From contig JAKVCV010000001.1 of NCBI GenBank assembly GCA_022448945.1, positions 585,150 to 618,040 of the forward strand: a stretch of DNA of 32,891 nt, given 5' to 3'. The notes under the pieces are model-generated. The model had not been told where the DNA came from and searched no databases. It saw only the letters and a list, made by a program, of their open reading frames with translations. Of the stretch, positions 24,901 to 32,891 are shown in pieces. Every line of letters starts with the position of its first letter. Within the stretch, counting starts at the first letter, position 1. The translations under genes and the position numbers were made by a program. The stretch comes from Saprospiraceae bacterium (GTDB taxonomy: Bacteria > Bacteroidota > Bacteroidia > Chitinophagales > Saprospiraceae).

Positions 24901-27900
24901 TTATTGTTTTATAAATTTCGCTAGCCTTTGTTGTCCATCGTTTAATATTAATTGAAGTGTGTACATTCCTGGAGTCAAACTTCCTATATGCTCAATTTCA
25001 ATTATTTGATGGGGAATACAAGATATAATATTTTTATATACATGCTTACCGTTTGCAGCAACAATTTTTAAACATGCAGATTTTGTATCTTGAGGCAAAT
25101 TTTCAAGACTTACCTTTAAGTTTTCTTCTAAAACGGGGTTCGGGAAAACTGTAATACCTATATTTTCCTCTCTAGAAACACCAATTACTGACCTTATTTC
25201 TGAATAACTGGAAGTACCATCAAAATCTATTTGTTTTAATCGATAGTATGCTACACCACTATAATTATTTTCATCTATTAATTTATAATTCAATACATTA
25301 AGGCTATTTCCAGCTCCTTCAATCCAGTTAATTTTTGAAAATGTACTTTCATTATCATACATTCTCTGAATCTCAAATCCAGAATTATTGGTTTCAGTTT
25401 CAGTAGTCCAATCAATTTGGACAGAAGTTGGGTTCAATCGTTGAGCCTCAAAATTTAATAGTTCTACAGGTAAAGAAGGTTGAAATTGCGTAAATGTAAA
25501 AGGGCTAAAATTATTTACAGGTGAGCCAGTACTAATCGTTGATGCAGTAGTATTAGAATTTCCATGGTCTTTCCACATGTTTCCATCCCATCTTGCAATT
25601 TTTAATTGAGGTAGATTTTTTAAACCACAACCAGTTGAATCATTCCAACTTAGCGTTACAAAAACATTGCTATTGCCTTCTGTTCTTTCCAAATTCCAAT
25701 ATTCGCAAGTACTAATTAGTTCTAGTGATGGATCTTTTATAAAAGTGTTATATGCTGAAGATGGATTTGACAAAAAATATTCCCCTATAAAGCTGCTATT
25801 ACTATTACTGGGAGCACTAATACTTATTGGCCTGTAAAACCCTCCATTGCCGATAGGAAAGGTAAAGGAATCATCACCTATTTTTTCTACAGGTCCTTCA
25901 ATGTATGAAGCATTCGAAGCTGTTAAAAGTGTACCATTATCTAGTATGGTCAACAAATTCAATGCCGAGGTATTTATTAGGCCCTTAATTAAATTCAATT
26001 CATGACTAATAGAAATAGGTATATTCAGGTTTAATTCATTTAAATTTTTATTCATTTCTAATCTGCGGATAATTGGACTCTGTGAATTACCAACGTCATT
26101 AATACTTTGTATTAAATTTCCATCCATAATAACCTTGCCGTTATTATTGGAAGCAAATACAGCTTGTTCACTAATTGGATAATCAATATTTATATCACCT
26201 GCATAAGTACATGCATTATTATATGCAGGGAACAGAATCCCGGAACCACTTTGGATATAAGTTACACTACTATTAAAATCATTTCCTTTATTGTTGCAGA
26301 GTGTAAATCTTGAACTACTTGAATTATGAATCGTCGTAGGGCTGTTGAAGGTGCAATCACCATAACAATCATCATCTATATTGTTAGATTTTTCAAGGTA
26401 AGTATCTCCATTAAAAACTGTTGTTCTCATATAAATTCTGGGTGAAATAAAATTTACAGAACCATTCCATTGAGAATTAAAATGCGTTAGTTTCGTAGAG
26501 CCAGTCAAATTGATATTTTGTGGAGTATTCCCTAGTTGAGTGAAGGACTTTAAATATAATTCTCCATGAGTGAACCCTAATAAACCTACATTAATTGTTG
26601 CACCTGGTGAGAGTGTTGTTGGACCATTCCCTTGTCCGAAGAAAACACCTAAACCATTGTTGCATTCAACTGTAATATTTGAATTAAAAACTCCACCAGT
26701 TGTTTTTCTGTTACAAAAGATAGCATTATCACTATGAGTCCCCAAATTCTGAAAAGTTACTGGACCGTTAAATGTAGCGAAGCCCTTCCGGTTTATTTGG
26801 AATTGGTTATAACCATTTCCTGCATTAATAAAAAACACTGAATCTGAAAACGTTGAAATGGCATTAAGACCATTATTTATACGACAAGTATTTAAGGTTG
26901 TGTCTGTAGCAAGATTGTAGAAAAATACTTTACCATTAAATTCATTTCCAGGACTATTATGCGCAATAAATGTATTACTCTGTCCCAAATTATGTACAAT
27001 AAGATCAGAATTAAAAACATCACCAAATGTTTTGCCTAACTTAAAATTACCATCACCACTATTCACAATTTCAGTAATGTCATCAAAGATGTTTTGTCCT
27101 AAAGAATTATCATTTTTAGACCCAGTTTTTTCAAGGTAAGCTTTCCCTCTATATTGAGTTCCCTGTGTTTTTATTCTTGGTCCAACAAAATTGACATCTC
27201 CACCCCAATCTGAATCATAGCTAAAAAATGTAGCACTGTCTGATAATACAATAGATTGTGGTGTATTACCATTTTGTGTGAAATTTCTGAAAGTTAAAAA
27301 ACCTGAAGTAAAAGCAGTTTGAATATTAATAGTTTTCGATGAAGCTAAAACCCCGGTTCCACCAACATTACCAAATAAAATACCAGCTCCATAAGTTGAA
27401 GTTAATTTTATGTTTTCGTTATATGTGTTGTTGCTTGAAGGATTATAATTTAAATGAATTGCAGATTTAATCCCATTACCAATGTTTTCTAAATCTAGTG
27501 AGCCTATAAAATTAATACTCCCTGAGAAGCCTAAGTATACATTACTCTTGTTACCTGTACCATTATTAATTACTCTGGTGTCACCAGTTACTGTTAAAGT
27601 ACTACCACTGTCATTGGAGATATAAATGTTATCTCTATTGGTAGTTGTAAAGTTGTTTATAATTAAATTTTTTCCAACTATGTTTCCAATACTATTATAA
27701 GCAAGAAAAAAATGATTTGAACCAGAGTTAGTTATAGTTAAATTATCATTAAAAATATCAGGGCTTCCATTCCCCATTCCAAAATATCCACTTCCCGAAT
27801 TTATAATTTGTGTTGAACCGTTAAAAGTATTGTTTCCTGAAGATAAATCAGAAGATTGGCCTGTTTTTATCATTGTCATTGTACTGTTAAATGTAGACCC

Positions 27901-28848
27901 TGTAATGGTTATACTGGGTCCACTCAAGCTTAATGAGGCATTAAAAACAGTTGAAGAACCAAATATTATTTTTGCATTGCCAGCTACATCTATGGATTGA
28001 GCTATATTCCCCAATTGTGTGAAATTTTTAATTTCAAGGTTCCCTGTTAAAAAATCATCAGAACCTATATATATTAATTGATCAGCAGCAAGAGTAGAAC
28101 TATTAGCTCCTGCTCCTTGCCCAAATCCAATACCATCACCACTAGTAGTATTCAATGAGACATTGCCATTGAATTGGTTGCCTAAAGAATTATGCGCGAT
28201 TAGAATTTTATTACTTCCATGGTTGTATAAATTTAAATCTCGGTTAAATATGTCTGGTGATGTATTTCCCATCGTCAGATAAGCAGTTCCTGAATTTGTA
28301 ATTGAAACAGGCCCATTAAAAATATTTCCACCATTACTTATATCATTACCAGCACCTGTTTTGTTTAAGGTACTAAAAAAATTAAAAGTACTACCGTTCA
28401 AATACAGACGGTCACTTAAAACAGACAAGGGAACATTGAAAAGGGTTCCTGAGAAAGTTGTAATTGCCGTTGAGGTTATATTAAGTGTAGTAGAATTGGT
28501 CATATCAGTAATAACTCCATCAGCGAAAATGTTGTCATTGCCACCATTAATAACGAAAGAATTACCGTTAAAGTCAATTGTTCCCGTGTACCCAGCATTT
28601 ATTTGTATTGCTTCAATTGATACAGCAATATTAACACTGCAATTTGCAGGATTTGAGCTACTAAAGATTGCATTTTGCACACTAGAGGGTGCTCCTAATC
28701 CGTCTGGTAAACCACCTGCAATATTAGACCAGTTGTTACTGTTCCAGGAAGAAGCAGTAGTTGCTACCCAATATCTGTCTTGAGAAAATGCGAAATGTTG
28801 TGAAAGTATAAATAGAATCAATACAGGGAAGTATTTAATTTGGATCAT
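24901..28848 (-). CDS. 1315-residue T9SS surface protein with ~247-residue super-repeats
   Basis: The protein has a signal peptide (1-23, ending FAFSQ) and a DRYWVATTASSWNSNNWS start common in Bacteroidota surface proteins. A very Asn/Ser/Gly/Thr-rich repetitive region (~60-925) follows that looks like a beta-helix or beta-solenoid. Phrases recur at fixed spacing: FTQLGNIAQSI (~276), FTQNGNTPQSI (~523) and FTQLGNTPQNI (~769). Others are SPDIFN.DL, IAHNS.GN.FNG and YLEK-type segments. These define three full modules and a partial fourth. Residues ~980-1150 contain EGPVEKIGDDSFTFPIG and CEYWNLERTEG; then comes SLPVELLNFEAQRLN, a fibronectin-like segment, and a T9SS type A sorting domain (ITVFPNPVLEENLKVSL ... 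MYTLQLILNDGQQ). It is probably an adhesin or surface-layer-type protein; function is inferred from architecture only. Transcription starts from the long gap shared with aconitase. Confidence 0.85.
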   Translation of the reverse strand: MIQIKYFPVLILFILSQHFAFSQDRYWVATTASSWNSNNWSNIAGGLPDGLGAPSSVQNAIFSSSNPANCSVNIAVSIEAIQINAGYTGTIDFNGNSFVINGGNDNIFADGVITDMTNSTTLNITSTAITTFSGTLFNVPLSVLSDRLYLNGSTFNFFSTLNKTGAGNDISNGGNIFNGPVSITNSGTAYLTMGNTSPDIFNRDLNLYNHGSNKILIAHNSLGNQFNGNVSLNTTSGDGIGFGQGAGANSSTLAADQLIYIGSDDFLTGNLEIKNFTQLGNIAQSIDVAGNAKIIFGSSTVFNASLSLSGPSITITGSTFNSTMTMIKTGQSSDLSSGNNTFNGSTQIINSGSGYFGMGNGSPDIFNDNLTITNSGSNHFFLAYNSIGNIVGKNLIINNFTTTNRDNIYISNDSGSTLTVTGDTRVINNGTGNKSNVYLGFSGSINFIGSLDLENIGNGIKSAIHLNYNPSSNNTYNENIKLTSTYGAGILFGNVGGTGVLASSKTINIQTAFTSGFLTFRNFTQNGNTPQSIVLSDSATFFSYDSDWGGDVNFVGPRIKTQGTQYRGKAYLEKTGSKNDNSLGQNIFDDITEIVNSGDGNFKLGKTFGDVFNSDLIVHNLGQSNTFIAHNSPGNEFNGKVFFYNLATDTTLNTCRINNGLNAISTFSDSVFFINAGNGYNQFQINRKGFATFNGPVTFQNLGTHSDNAIFCNRKTTGGVFNSNITVECNNGLGVFFGQGNGPTTLSPGATINVGLLGFTHGELYLKSFTQLGNTPQNINLTGSTKLTHFNSQWNGSVNFISPRIYMRTTVFNGDTYLEKSNNIDDDCYGDCTFNSPTTIHNSSSSRFTLCNNKGNDFNSSVTYIQSGSGILFPAYNNACTYAGDINIDYPISEQAVFASNNNGKVIMDGNLIQSINDVGNSQSPIIRRLEMNKNLNELNLNIPISISHELNLIKGLINTSALNLLTILDNGTLLTASNASYIEGPVEKIGDDSFTFPIGNGGFYRPISISAPSNSNSSFIGEYFLSNPSSAYNTFIKDPSLELISTCEYWNLERTEGNSNVFVTLSWNDSTGCGLKNLPQLKIARWDGNMWKDHGNSNTTASTISTGSPVNNFSPFTFTQFQPSLPVELLNFEAQRLNPTSVQIDWTTETETNNSGFEIQRMYDNESTFSKINWIEGAGNSLNVLNYKLIDENNYSGVAYYRLKQIDFDGTSSYSEIRSVIGVSREENIGITVFPNPVLEENLKVSLENLPQDTKSACLKIVAANGKHVYKNIISCIPHQIIEIEHIGSLTPGMYTLQLILNDGQQRLAKFIKQ

Positions 28849-29585
28849 AAGTAAAGAAATTTAGTGAAAAATTTTCCTTCATGGGGGTATGGTAGTTATC
28901 TACTCATAAAAAGAACGTATTTGTTATATTTTTAATTAAAGTATTTAAGTAGCTAAATTATAACACAATAGTTATTTGAATAAAGCACTTAAATGTTATG
29001 ATCATATTTTTTATTTTATTACTATAGGATTTTGTATTACTTAAATACGGGGGGACATTGATGATTAAATGACATTTATAATTAAGATTTATAACAGTGT
29101 TTTAAAGTTAATAATTTTAACATTTGTCTTTTTTTGATAATACTCTTTTGCTTCAGGGGGAAATTCTATGCAATAATTTTTTGATACATATCTATATATT
29201 ATAGTGATTTTTTTTAAGAAAAGTTCTCATTTGAGTTAATTTTTCAAAAAAAACGTAAAAAATAGGCCATTTTTTGCTTTTTGAACCAATGCATTGACAT
29301 TTGTCAATGCATTTTTCTTAAATATTTTTTATGGATGTTTTTAGCATTTATTTATATTTAATAGAATAAATCTCATTTAGGTAACATATGCTAAAGTAAT
29401 AATAAAGGAGATTTTGTATTTCATTATTTTTATAGTTTGTTTAGACCCATTCATATTCGTCAGATTGGTGAAAATTTACAGATAAGACGAGTTTTATTCC
29501 AAAAAAATATGTATTTTGGCTGCTCATCGTATATTTTATTTATTTCAAAATATATTTCTTTAACGAAAAAATTATTTCTAATACT
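28849..29585. other. 737-nt intergenic region between divergent genes
   Basis: No ORF longer than about 20 codons is credible here and no tRNA-like fold is seen. The region is AT-rich but holds three short G tracts (near 28883, 29049 and 29156) and the strong hairpin terminator at 29288-29316. A second, all-A/T 7-bp hairpin with loop AGGCC lies at 29257-29275. It should contain the promoters for the 1315-residue protein gene (minus) and for aconitase (plus); I found no exact TAnnTTTG motif for either. An unannotated small RNA on the plus strand ending at ~29316 would explain the terminator. Confidence 0.5.
29288..29316 (+). terminator. orphan intrinsic terminator upstream of aconitase
   Basis: A perfect 11-bp stem AATGCATTGAC/GTCAATGCATT pairs 29288-29298 with 29303-29313. 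The loop is 4 nt, and a short T-rich tract follows. It is oriented to stop plus-strand transcription, but no annotated plus-strand gene lies between the preceding divergent start (28848) and this point. Confidence 0.75.
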
Positions 29586-31862
29586 ATGGCATTCGACATT
29601 GATATGATCAAGAAGCATTATGCTTCATTACCTGAAAAAATAAAAATTGCAAGAGAAGCGCTTAAAAAACCACTGACTTTAGCAGAAAAAATTCTCTTTT
29701 CACATTTAAATGTCGAATCTCCAATTCAAGATTTTGAAAGGGGAGAAGATTATGTCTTTTTTTCTCCTGATAGAGTTGCAATGCAAGATGCTACAGCACA
29801 GATGGCTTTGTTACAATTTATGATGGCAGGCAAGAGTAAGGTTGCTGTTCCATCAACAGTGCACTGTGATCATTTAATTCAGGCTAAGGTTGGTGCTGAT
29901 AAAGATCTTGAAATTGCTAAGGATTCTAATTCTGAAGTTTACGATTTTTTGAGTACTGTATCTGATAAATATGGTGTTGGTTTTTGGAAACCAGGTGCTG
30001 GTATAATACATCAGATTGTTTTGGAAAACTATGCATTTCCTGGTGGTATGATGATAGGAACAGATTCTCATACTGTTAATGCTGGTGGTTTAGGTATGGT
30101 TGCAATTGGAATTGGTGGTGCTGATGCTGTAGATGTTATGGCTGGTCTTCCTTGGGAGCTAAAAATGCCTAAATTGATTGGGGTTAAACTTACGGGTAAA
30201 TTAAATGGATGGACATCATCTAAGGATGTCATATTAAAGGTAGCTGGAATTGTTGGCGCCAAAGGAGGTACGGGTTACATTGTTGAGTATTTTGGTGAAG
30301 GTGCTGTCAGTATGTCTTGCACTGGTAAGGGGACTATTTGTAATATGGGTGCCGAAATTGGTGCTACTACTTCTACCTTTGGTTATGATGATTCCATGAA
30401 ACGTTATCTTGAAGCTACTGATCGTGCAGATGTAGCTGCTTTAGCAGAGACAGTAAAAGAACATTTAACAGGTGATGCTGAAGTTTATTCTCATCCTCAC
30501 AAATATTTTGATCAGGTTATTGAAATTGATTTAAATACATTAGAACCACACCTTAATGGACCTTTTACTCCAGATCGTGCCTGGCCTATTTCTACTTTTG
30601 CTCAAGCAGTTGCTGATAATGATTTTCCTACAAAATTGTCTGTAGGTTTGATAGGTTCTTGTACCAATTCTTCTTATGAAGACCTTATGCGTGCTGCATC
30701 CATTGCAAAACAAGCAGCAGATAAAAATCTTAAAGCTAAGGCTGAGTTTACTATAACTCCAGGTTCAGAACAAGTACGCTACACCTCTGAAAGAGATGGC
30801 TTATTAGATGCTTTTGAACAAATTGGTGGCATGGTGCTTGCAAATGCTTGTGGTCCCTGTATAGGTATGTGGGCTAGGGTTGGTGCGGAAAAACAAGAAA
30901 AAAATGCAATTATTCATTCCTTTAATAGAAATTTTGCCAAAAGGGCTGATGGGAATCCCAATACTATGGCTTTTGTTGCTTCTCCTGAATTAGTTACTGC
31001 TATGACCATTGCTGGTGATATGAAATTCAATCCACTAACAGATACATTGATAAATGAAAATGGTATGGAAGTTAAATTAGATCCTCCCTCGGGGGATGAA
31101 TTACCACAATCAGGTTTTGATGTTCAGGATGCGGGCTATATAGCACCAGCTAAGGATGGTTCAGGTATTAATGTGACTGTTAATCCAAATTCTAAGCGTT
31201 TGCAATTATTAACTCCATTTAAACCTATGAATCAAACCGAATTAAAAGGAATGCGTTTACTTATTAAAGCAAAAGGCAAATGTACTACTGACCATATCTC
31301 TATGGCTGGTCCATGGTTAAAATTAAGAGGTCATTTAGAAAACATCTCTCAGAATTGTTACATAGGAGCTGTAAATGCATTTAATGGTGAAACTAACAAT
31401 GTAGCCAATTATGCAGATGGTAATGAAGCTACCTATCTTCCTGTACCAGAATCAGCTATTAAATATCAAACAAGTGGTATTGGAACAGTTGTTTTTGGTG
31501 AAGATAATCTTGGTGAAGGCTCTTCTAGAGAACATGCTGCGATGGAACCCAGATTTTTAGGTGTTAAAGCTGTAATTGTTAAGTCTTTTGCCAGAATTCA
31601 TCAAACAAATCTTAAAAAACAAGGTATGTTGGCTTTAACCTTTGTAAATCCTTCAGATTATGACCTTGTACGTCAGGATGATATTGTTGATATTCTTGGT
31701 TTTGATTCTTTTGCTGAAGAGAAAAATCTTAATGTTGTTCTTCATCATGCTGATGGAAGTGAAGATTCCTTTGAAGTAGAACATACCTATAATGCAGCTC
31801 AGATAGAATGGGTCAAGGAAGGCTCTGCTTTGAATAAAATTCGCAAAGATCAAGGTATATAG
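29586..31862 (+). CDS. acn: aconitate hydratase (mitochondrial-type)
   Basis: The 758-residue enzyme has the length of mitochondrial-type aconitase and converts citrate to isocitrate via cis-aconitate in the TCA cycle. The three [4Fe-4S] ligands are visible: Cys359 ([10 protein letters not shown]) and Cys422/Cys425 ([11 protein letters not shown]). Other signatures are [29 protein letters not shown] (aconitase signature), [15 protein letters not shown], the swivel-domain segment [20 protein letters not shown], and [16 protein letters not shown]. It stands alone with 737 nt before it and an intrinsic terminator after it. The symbol is generic; 'acnA' would also be used, although the sequence is of the mitochondrial rather than the cytosolic IRP/AcnA type. 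Confidence 0.95.
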   Translation: MAFDIDMIKKHYASLPEKIKIAREALKKPLTLAEKILFSHLNVESPIQDFERGEDYVFFSPDRVAMQDATAQMALLQFMMAGKSKVAVPSTVHCDHLIQAKVGADKDLEIAKDSNSEVYDFLSTVSDKYGVGFWKPGAGIIHQIVLENYAFPGGMMIGTDSHTVNAGGLGMVAIGIGGADAVDVMAGLPWELKMPKLIGVKLTGKLNGWTSSKDVILKVAGIVGAKGGTGYIVEYFGEGAVSMSCTGKGTICNMGAEIGATTSTFGYDDSMKRYLEATDRADVAALAETVKEHLTGDAEVYSHPHKYFDQVIEIDLNTLEPHLNGPFTPDRAWPISTFAQAVADNDFPTKLSVGLIGSCTNSSYEDLMRAASIAKQAADKNLKAKAEFTITPGSEQVRYTSERDGLLDAFEQIGGMVLANACGPCIGMWARVGAEKQEKNAIIHSFNRNFAKRADGNPNTMAFVASPELVTAMTIAGDMKFNPLTDTLINENGMEVKLDPPSGDELPQSGFDVQDAGYIAPAKDGSGINVTVNPNSKRLQLLTPFKPMNQTELKGMRLLIKAKGKCTTDHISMAGPWLKLRGHLENISQNCYIGAVNAFNGETNNVANYADGNEATYLPVPESAIKYQTSGIGTVVFGEDNLGEGSSREHAAMEPRFLGVKAVIVKSFARIHQTNLKKQGMLALTFVNPSDYDLVRQDDIVDILGFDSFAEEKNLNVVLHHADGSEDSFEVEHTYNAAQIEWVKEGSALNKIRKDQGI

Positions 31863-31886
31863 AATAATGTATATAGTCATATAATT

Positions 31887-31920
31887 AAGCCTTCTGTTAT
31901 TTATTAATAGAAGGTTTTTT
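31887..31920 (+). terminator. intrinsic terminator after aconitase
   Basis: The stem CCTTCT/AGAAGG pairs 31890-31895 with 31909-31914 and extends inward by further A-T and G-T pairs. A T7 tract follows. It lies 28 nt after the stop at 31862. Confidence 0.82.
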
Positions 31921-32061
31921 TATGCAGCTTATTTTATTCTTTACATTGTTATATATAAGTCATATTTATCTTTTAAATTTCTTATGGTGCCTATCTTAAT
32001 TAATGTTTATATATATTGTAATTTTACTGTTTAATTAATTAATTGACTTAATAACTTTTTT

Positions 32062-32891
32062 ATGAAATCAATATTAAAAATACTGTTATTTATTAGTGGA
32101 TTAATTATAATGGAATATAGTATGAAAGGTAAAACACAATTGCCAGATACAGCAAAAAGGAATCCCGTTCTTGTAATTCATGGTGGGGCAGGCACTATTT
32201 TGAAAAAAAATATGACTGAACAGAAAGAGAAGGAATACAAAGATAAGTTGCAATCTATATTAATTGAAGGCATGAAATTACTTAAGGCTGGTAAAACGTC
32301 TATAGATGTAGTTGAGCATGTAATTTGTATTATGGAGAATTCTCCTTTGTTCAATGCAGGGAAAGGATCAGTTTTTAATAATGAAGGGAAACAAGCAATG
32401 GATGCTTCTTTAATGGATGGCAGAACTTTGAATGCAGGTGCTGTTGCTGATGTAAGTAATATTAAAAATCCAATTGTTGCAGCTAGAAAGGTAATGGATA
32501 ATTCGATTCATGTTTTATTAACTGGTAAAGGAGCAGAAAAATTTGCCGAAGAAGAACACCTTGAATTAGAACAACCTGAATATTTTTTCAATGAAAAACG
32601 GTATAATCAGCTACAAGAGGCTCAAAAAAGAAAAAAAATACTTTTAGACCATGACTCTGATAAAGATCGTGGCAATCAAGGATCTCTATGGTCATATGAT
32701 AGTGAAAAATATGGAACTGTTGGTGCTGTTGCATTGGACGTAAATGGTAATTTAGCTGCGGGAACATCTACAGGAGGTATGACCAATAAGAAGTATGGTA
32801 GAATTGGTGATAGTCCTATCATTGGTGCTGGAACATATGCAAATAATAAAACTTGTGCAGTTTCCTGTACTGGGCATGGCGAGTTTTTTCT
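32062..32891 (+). CDS. isoaspartyl peptidase/L-asparaginase (Ntn hydrolase), 3' truncated by window edge
   Basis: The frame is open from the ATG at 32062 to the window end (276 complete codons). The N-terminus (MKSILKILLFISGLIIME) is hydrophobic and probably a signal peptide or lipid-free anchor, so the enzyme is likely exported. The body fits the plant-type asparaginase/isoaspartyl dipeptidase family: LVIHGGAG (residues ~37-44), NAGKGSVFN, MDASLMDG, NAGAVADV, then the autocleavage site YGTVGAVALD with Thr219 as the expected nucleophile of the mature beta subunit. LAAGTSTGGMTNK, GRIGDSPIIGAGTYA and CTGHGEFF follow. Such enzymes process themselves into alpha and beta chains and hydrolyse asparagine or isoaspartyl dipeptides. 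A Lys/Glu-rich linker (~165-215) precedes the cleavage site, as usual. The C-terminal ~80 residues are outside the window. Confidence 0.92.
   Translation, partial: MKSILKILLFISGLIIMEYSMKGKTQLPDTAKRNPVLVIHGGAGTILKKNMTEQKEKEYKDKLQSILIEGMKLLKAGKTSIDVVEHVICIMENSPLFNAGKGSVFNNEGKQAMDASLMDGRTLNAGAVADVSNIKNPIVAARKVMDNSIHVLLTGKGAEKFAEEEHLELEQPEYFFNEKRYNQLQEAQKRKKILLDHDSDKDRGNQGSLWSYDSEKYGTVGAVALDVNGNLAAGTSTGGMTNKKYGRIGDSPIIGAGTYANNKTCAVSCTGHGEFF

Noticed and set aside
29257-29275. A/T-only 7-bp hairpin with AGGCC loop as a second terminator
   Set aside because: The stem is only A-T pairs and no clean T tract follows, so it is likely too weak; it was kept only as a note in the intergenic entry.

Overview
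The window is an AT-rich chromosomal segment from a member of the Bacteroidota. The support is consistent. Four proteins end in a type IX secretion (T9SS) type A sorting domain. Several Bacteroidota-typical families are present (DUF4783 protein, bactofilin, choice-of-anchor V domain proteins, FISUMP domain, S16 with a long C-terminal extension). There are no clear Shine-Dalgarno sequences, and two sites match the Bacteroidota -7 consensus TAnnTTTG. I see no insertion sequence, prophage, CRISPR array, rRNA or tRNA gene. The genus cannot be fixed from the sequence alone.

Layout. 1-2638: the 3' end of a secreted protein, then a T9SS cargo protein with its own terminator. 2927-5200: a large SLC12-type (cation-chloride cotransporter-like) membrane transporter, followed by a strong terminator. 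5467-8735: two adjacent related secreted proteins, each with a choice-of-anchor V type N-terminal domain and a T9SS tail; the second carries six ~78-residue repeats. 8815-9648: a CvfB-like S1-domain RNA-binding protein. 9658-11879 (minus): a compact run of bactofilin, polysaccharide deacetylase and a DUF2520 Rossmann protein. 12102-13234: a small DUF4783 protein convergent with rpsP, whose product has an acidic tail encoded by an almost perfect 27-bp tandem repeat. 13551-14768: an exported thioredoxin-like protein. 14799-16686 (minus): a PhoB/PhoR-like two-component pair. 16943-17605: a YggS-type PLP protein. 17657-21526 (minus): a long-chain acyl-CoA ligase and a multi-span GT-C-like membrane protein with C-terminal TPRs. 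21737-23747: a tRNA-maturation pair (threonylcarbamoyl-AMP synthase and CCA-adding-type nucleotidyltransferase). 23997-28848: a FISUMP-domain secreted protein convergent with a 1315-residue repetitive T9SS protein. 29586-31862: mitochondrial-type aconitase. 32062-end: the 5' part of an isoaspartyl peptidase/asparaginase.

How the genes fit together. Much of the coding capacity is envelope and secreted protein: T9SS cargo, bactofilin and deacetylase, a periplasmic thioredoxin-like protein and a GT-C-like enzyme. These are interleaved with housekeeping genes (rpsP, tsaC-cca, acn, fadD, yggS, phoBR). Most transcription units are short and separated by recognisable intrinsic terminators, two of which sit between convergent genes and look bidirectional. 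I found no defence or mobile system. The most unusual items are the S16 tandem-repeat tail, the paired CXXCH/CXCH secreted proteins, the ~247-residue super-repeats of the 1315-residue protein, poly-A runs at the start of the TPR membrane-protein gene, and an orphan terminator in the long gap before aconitase.
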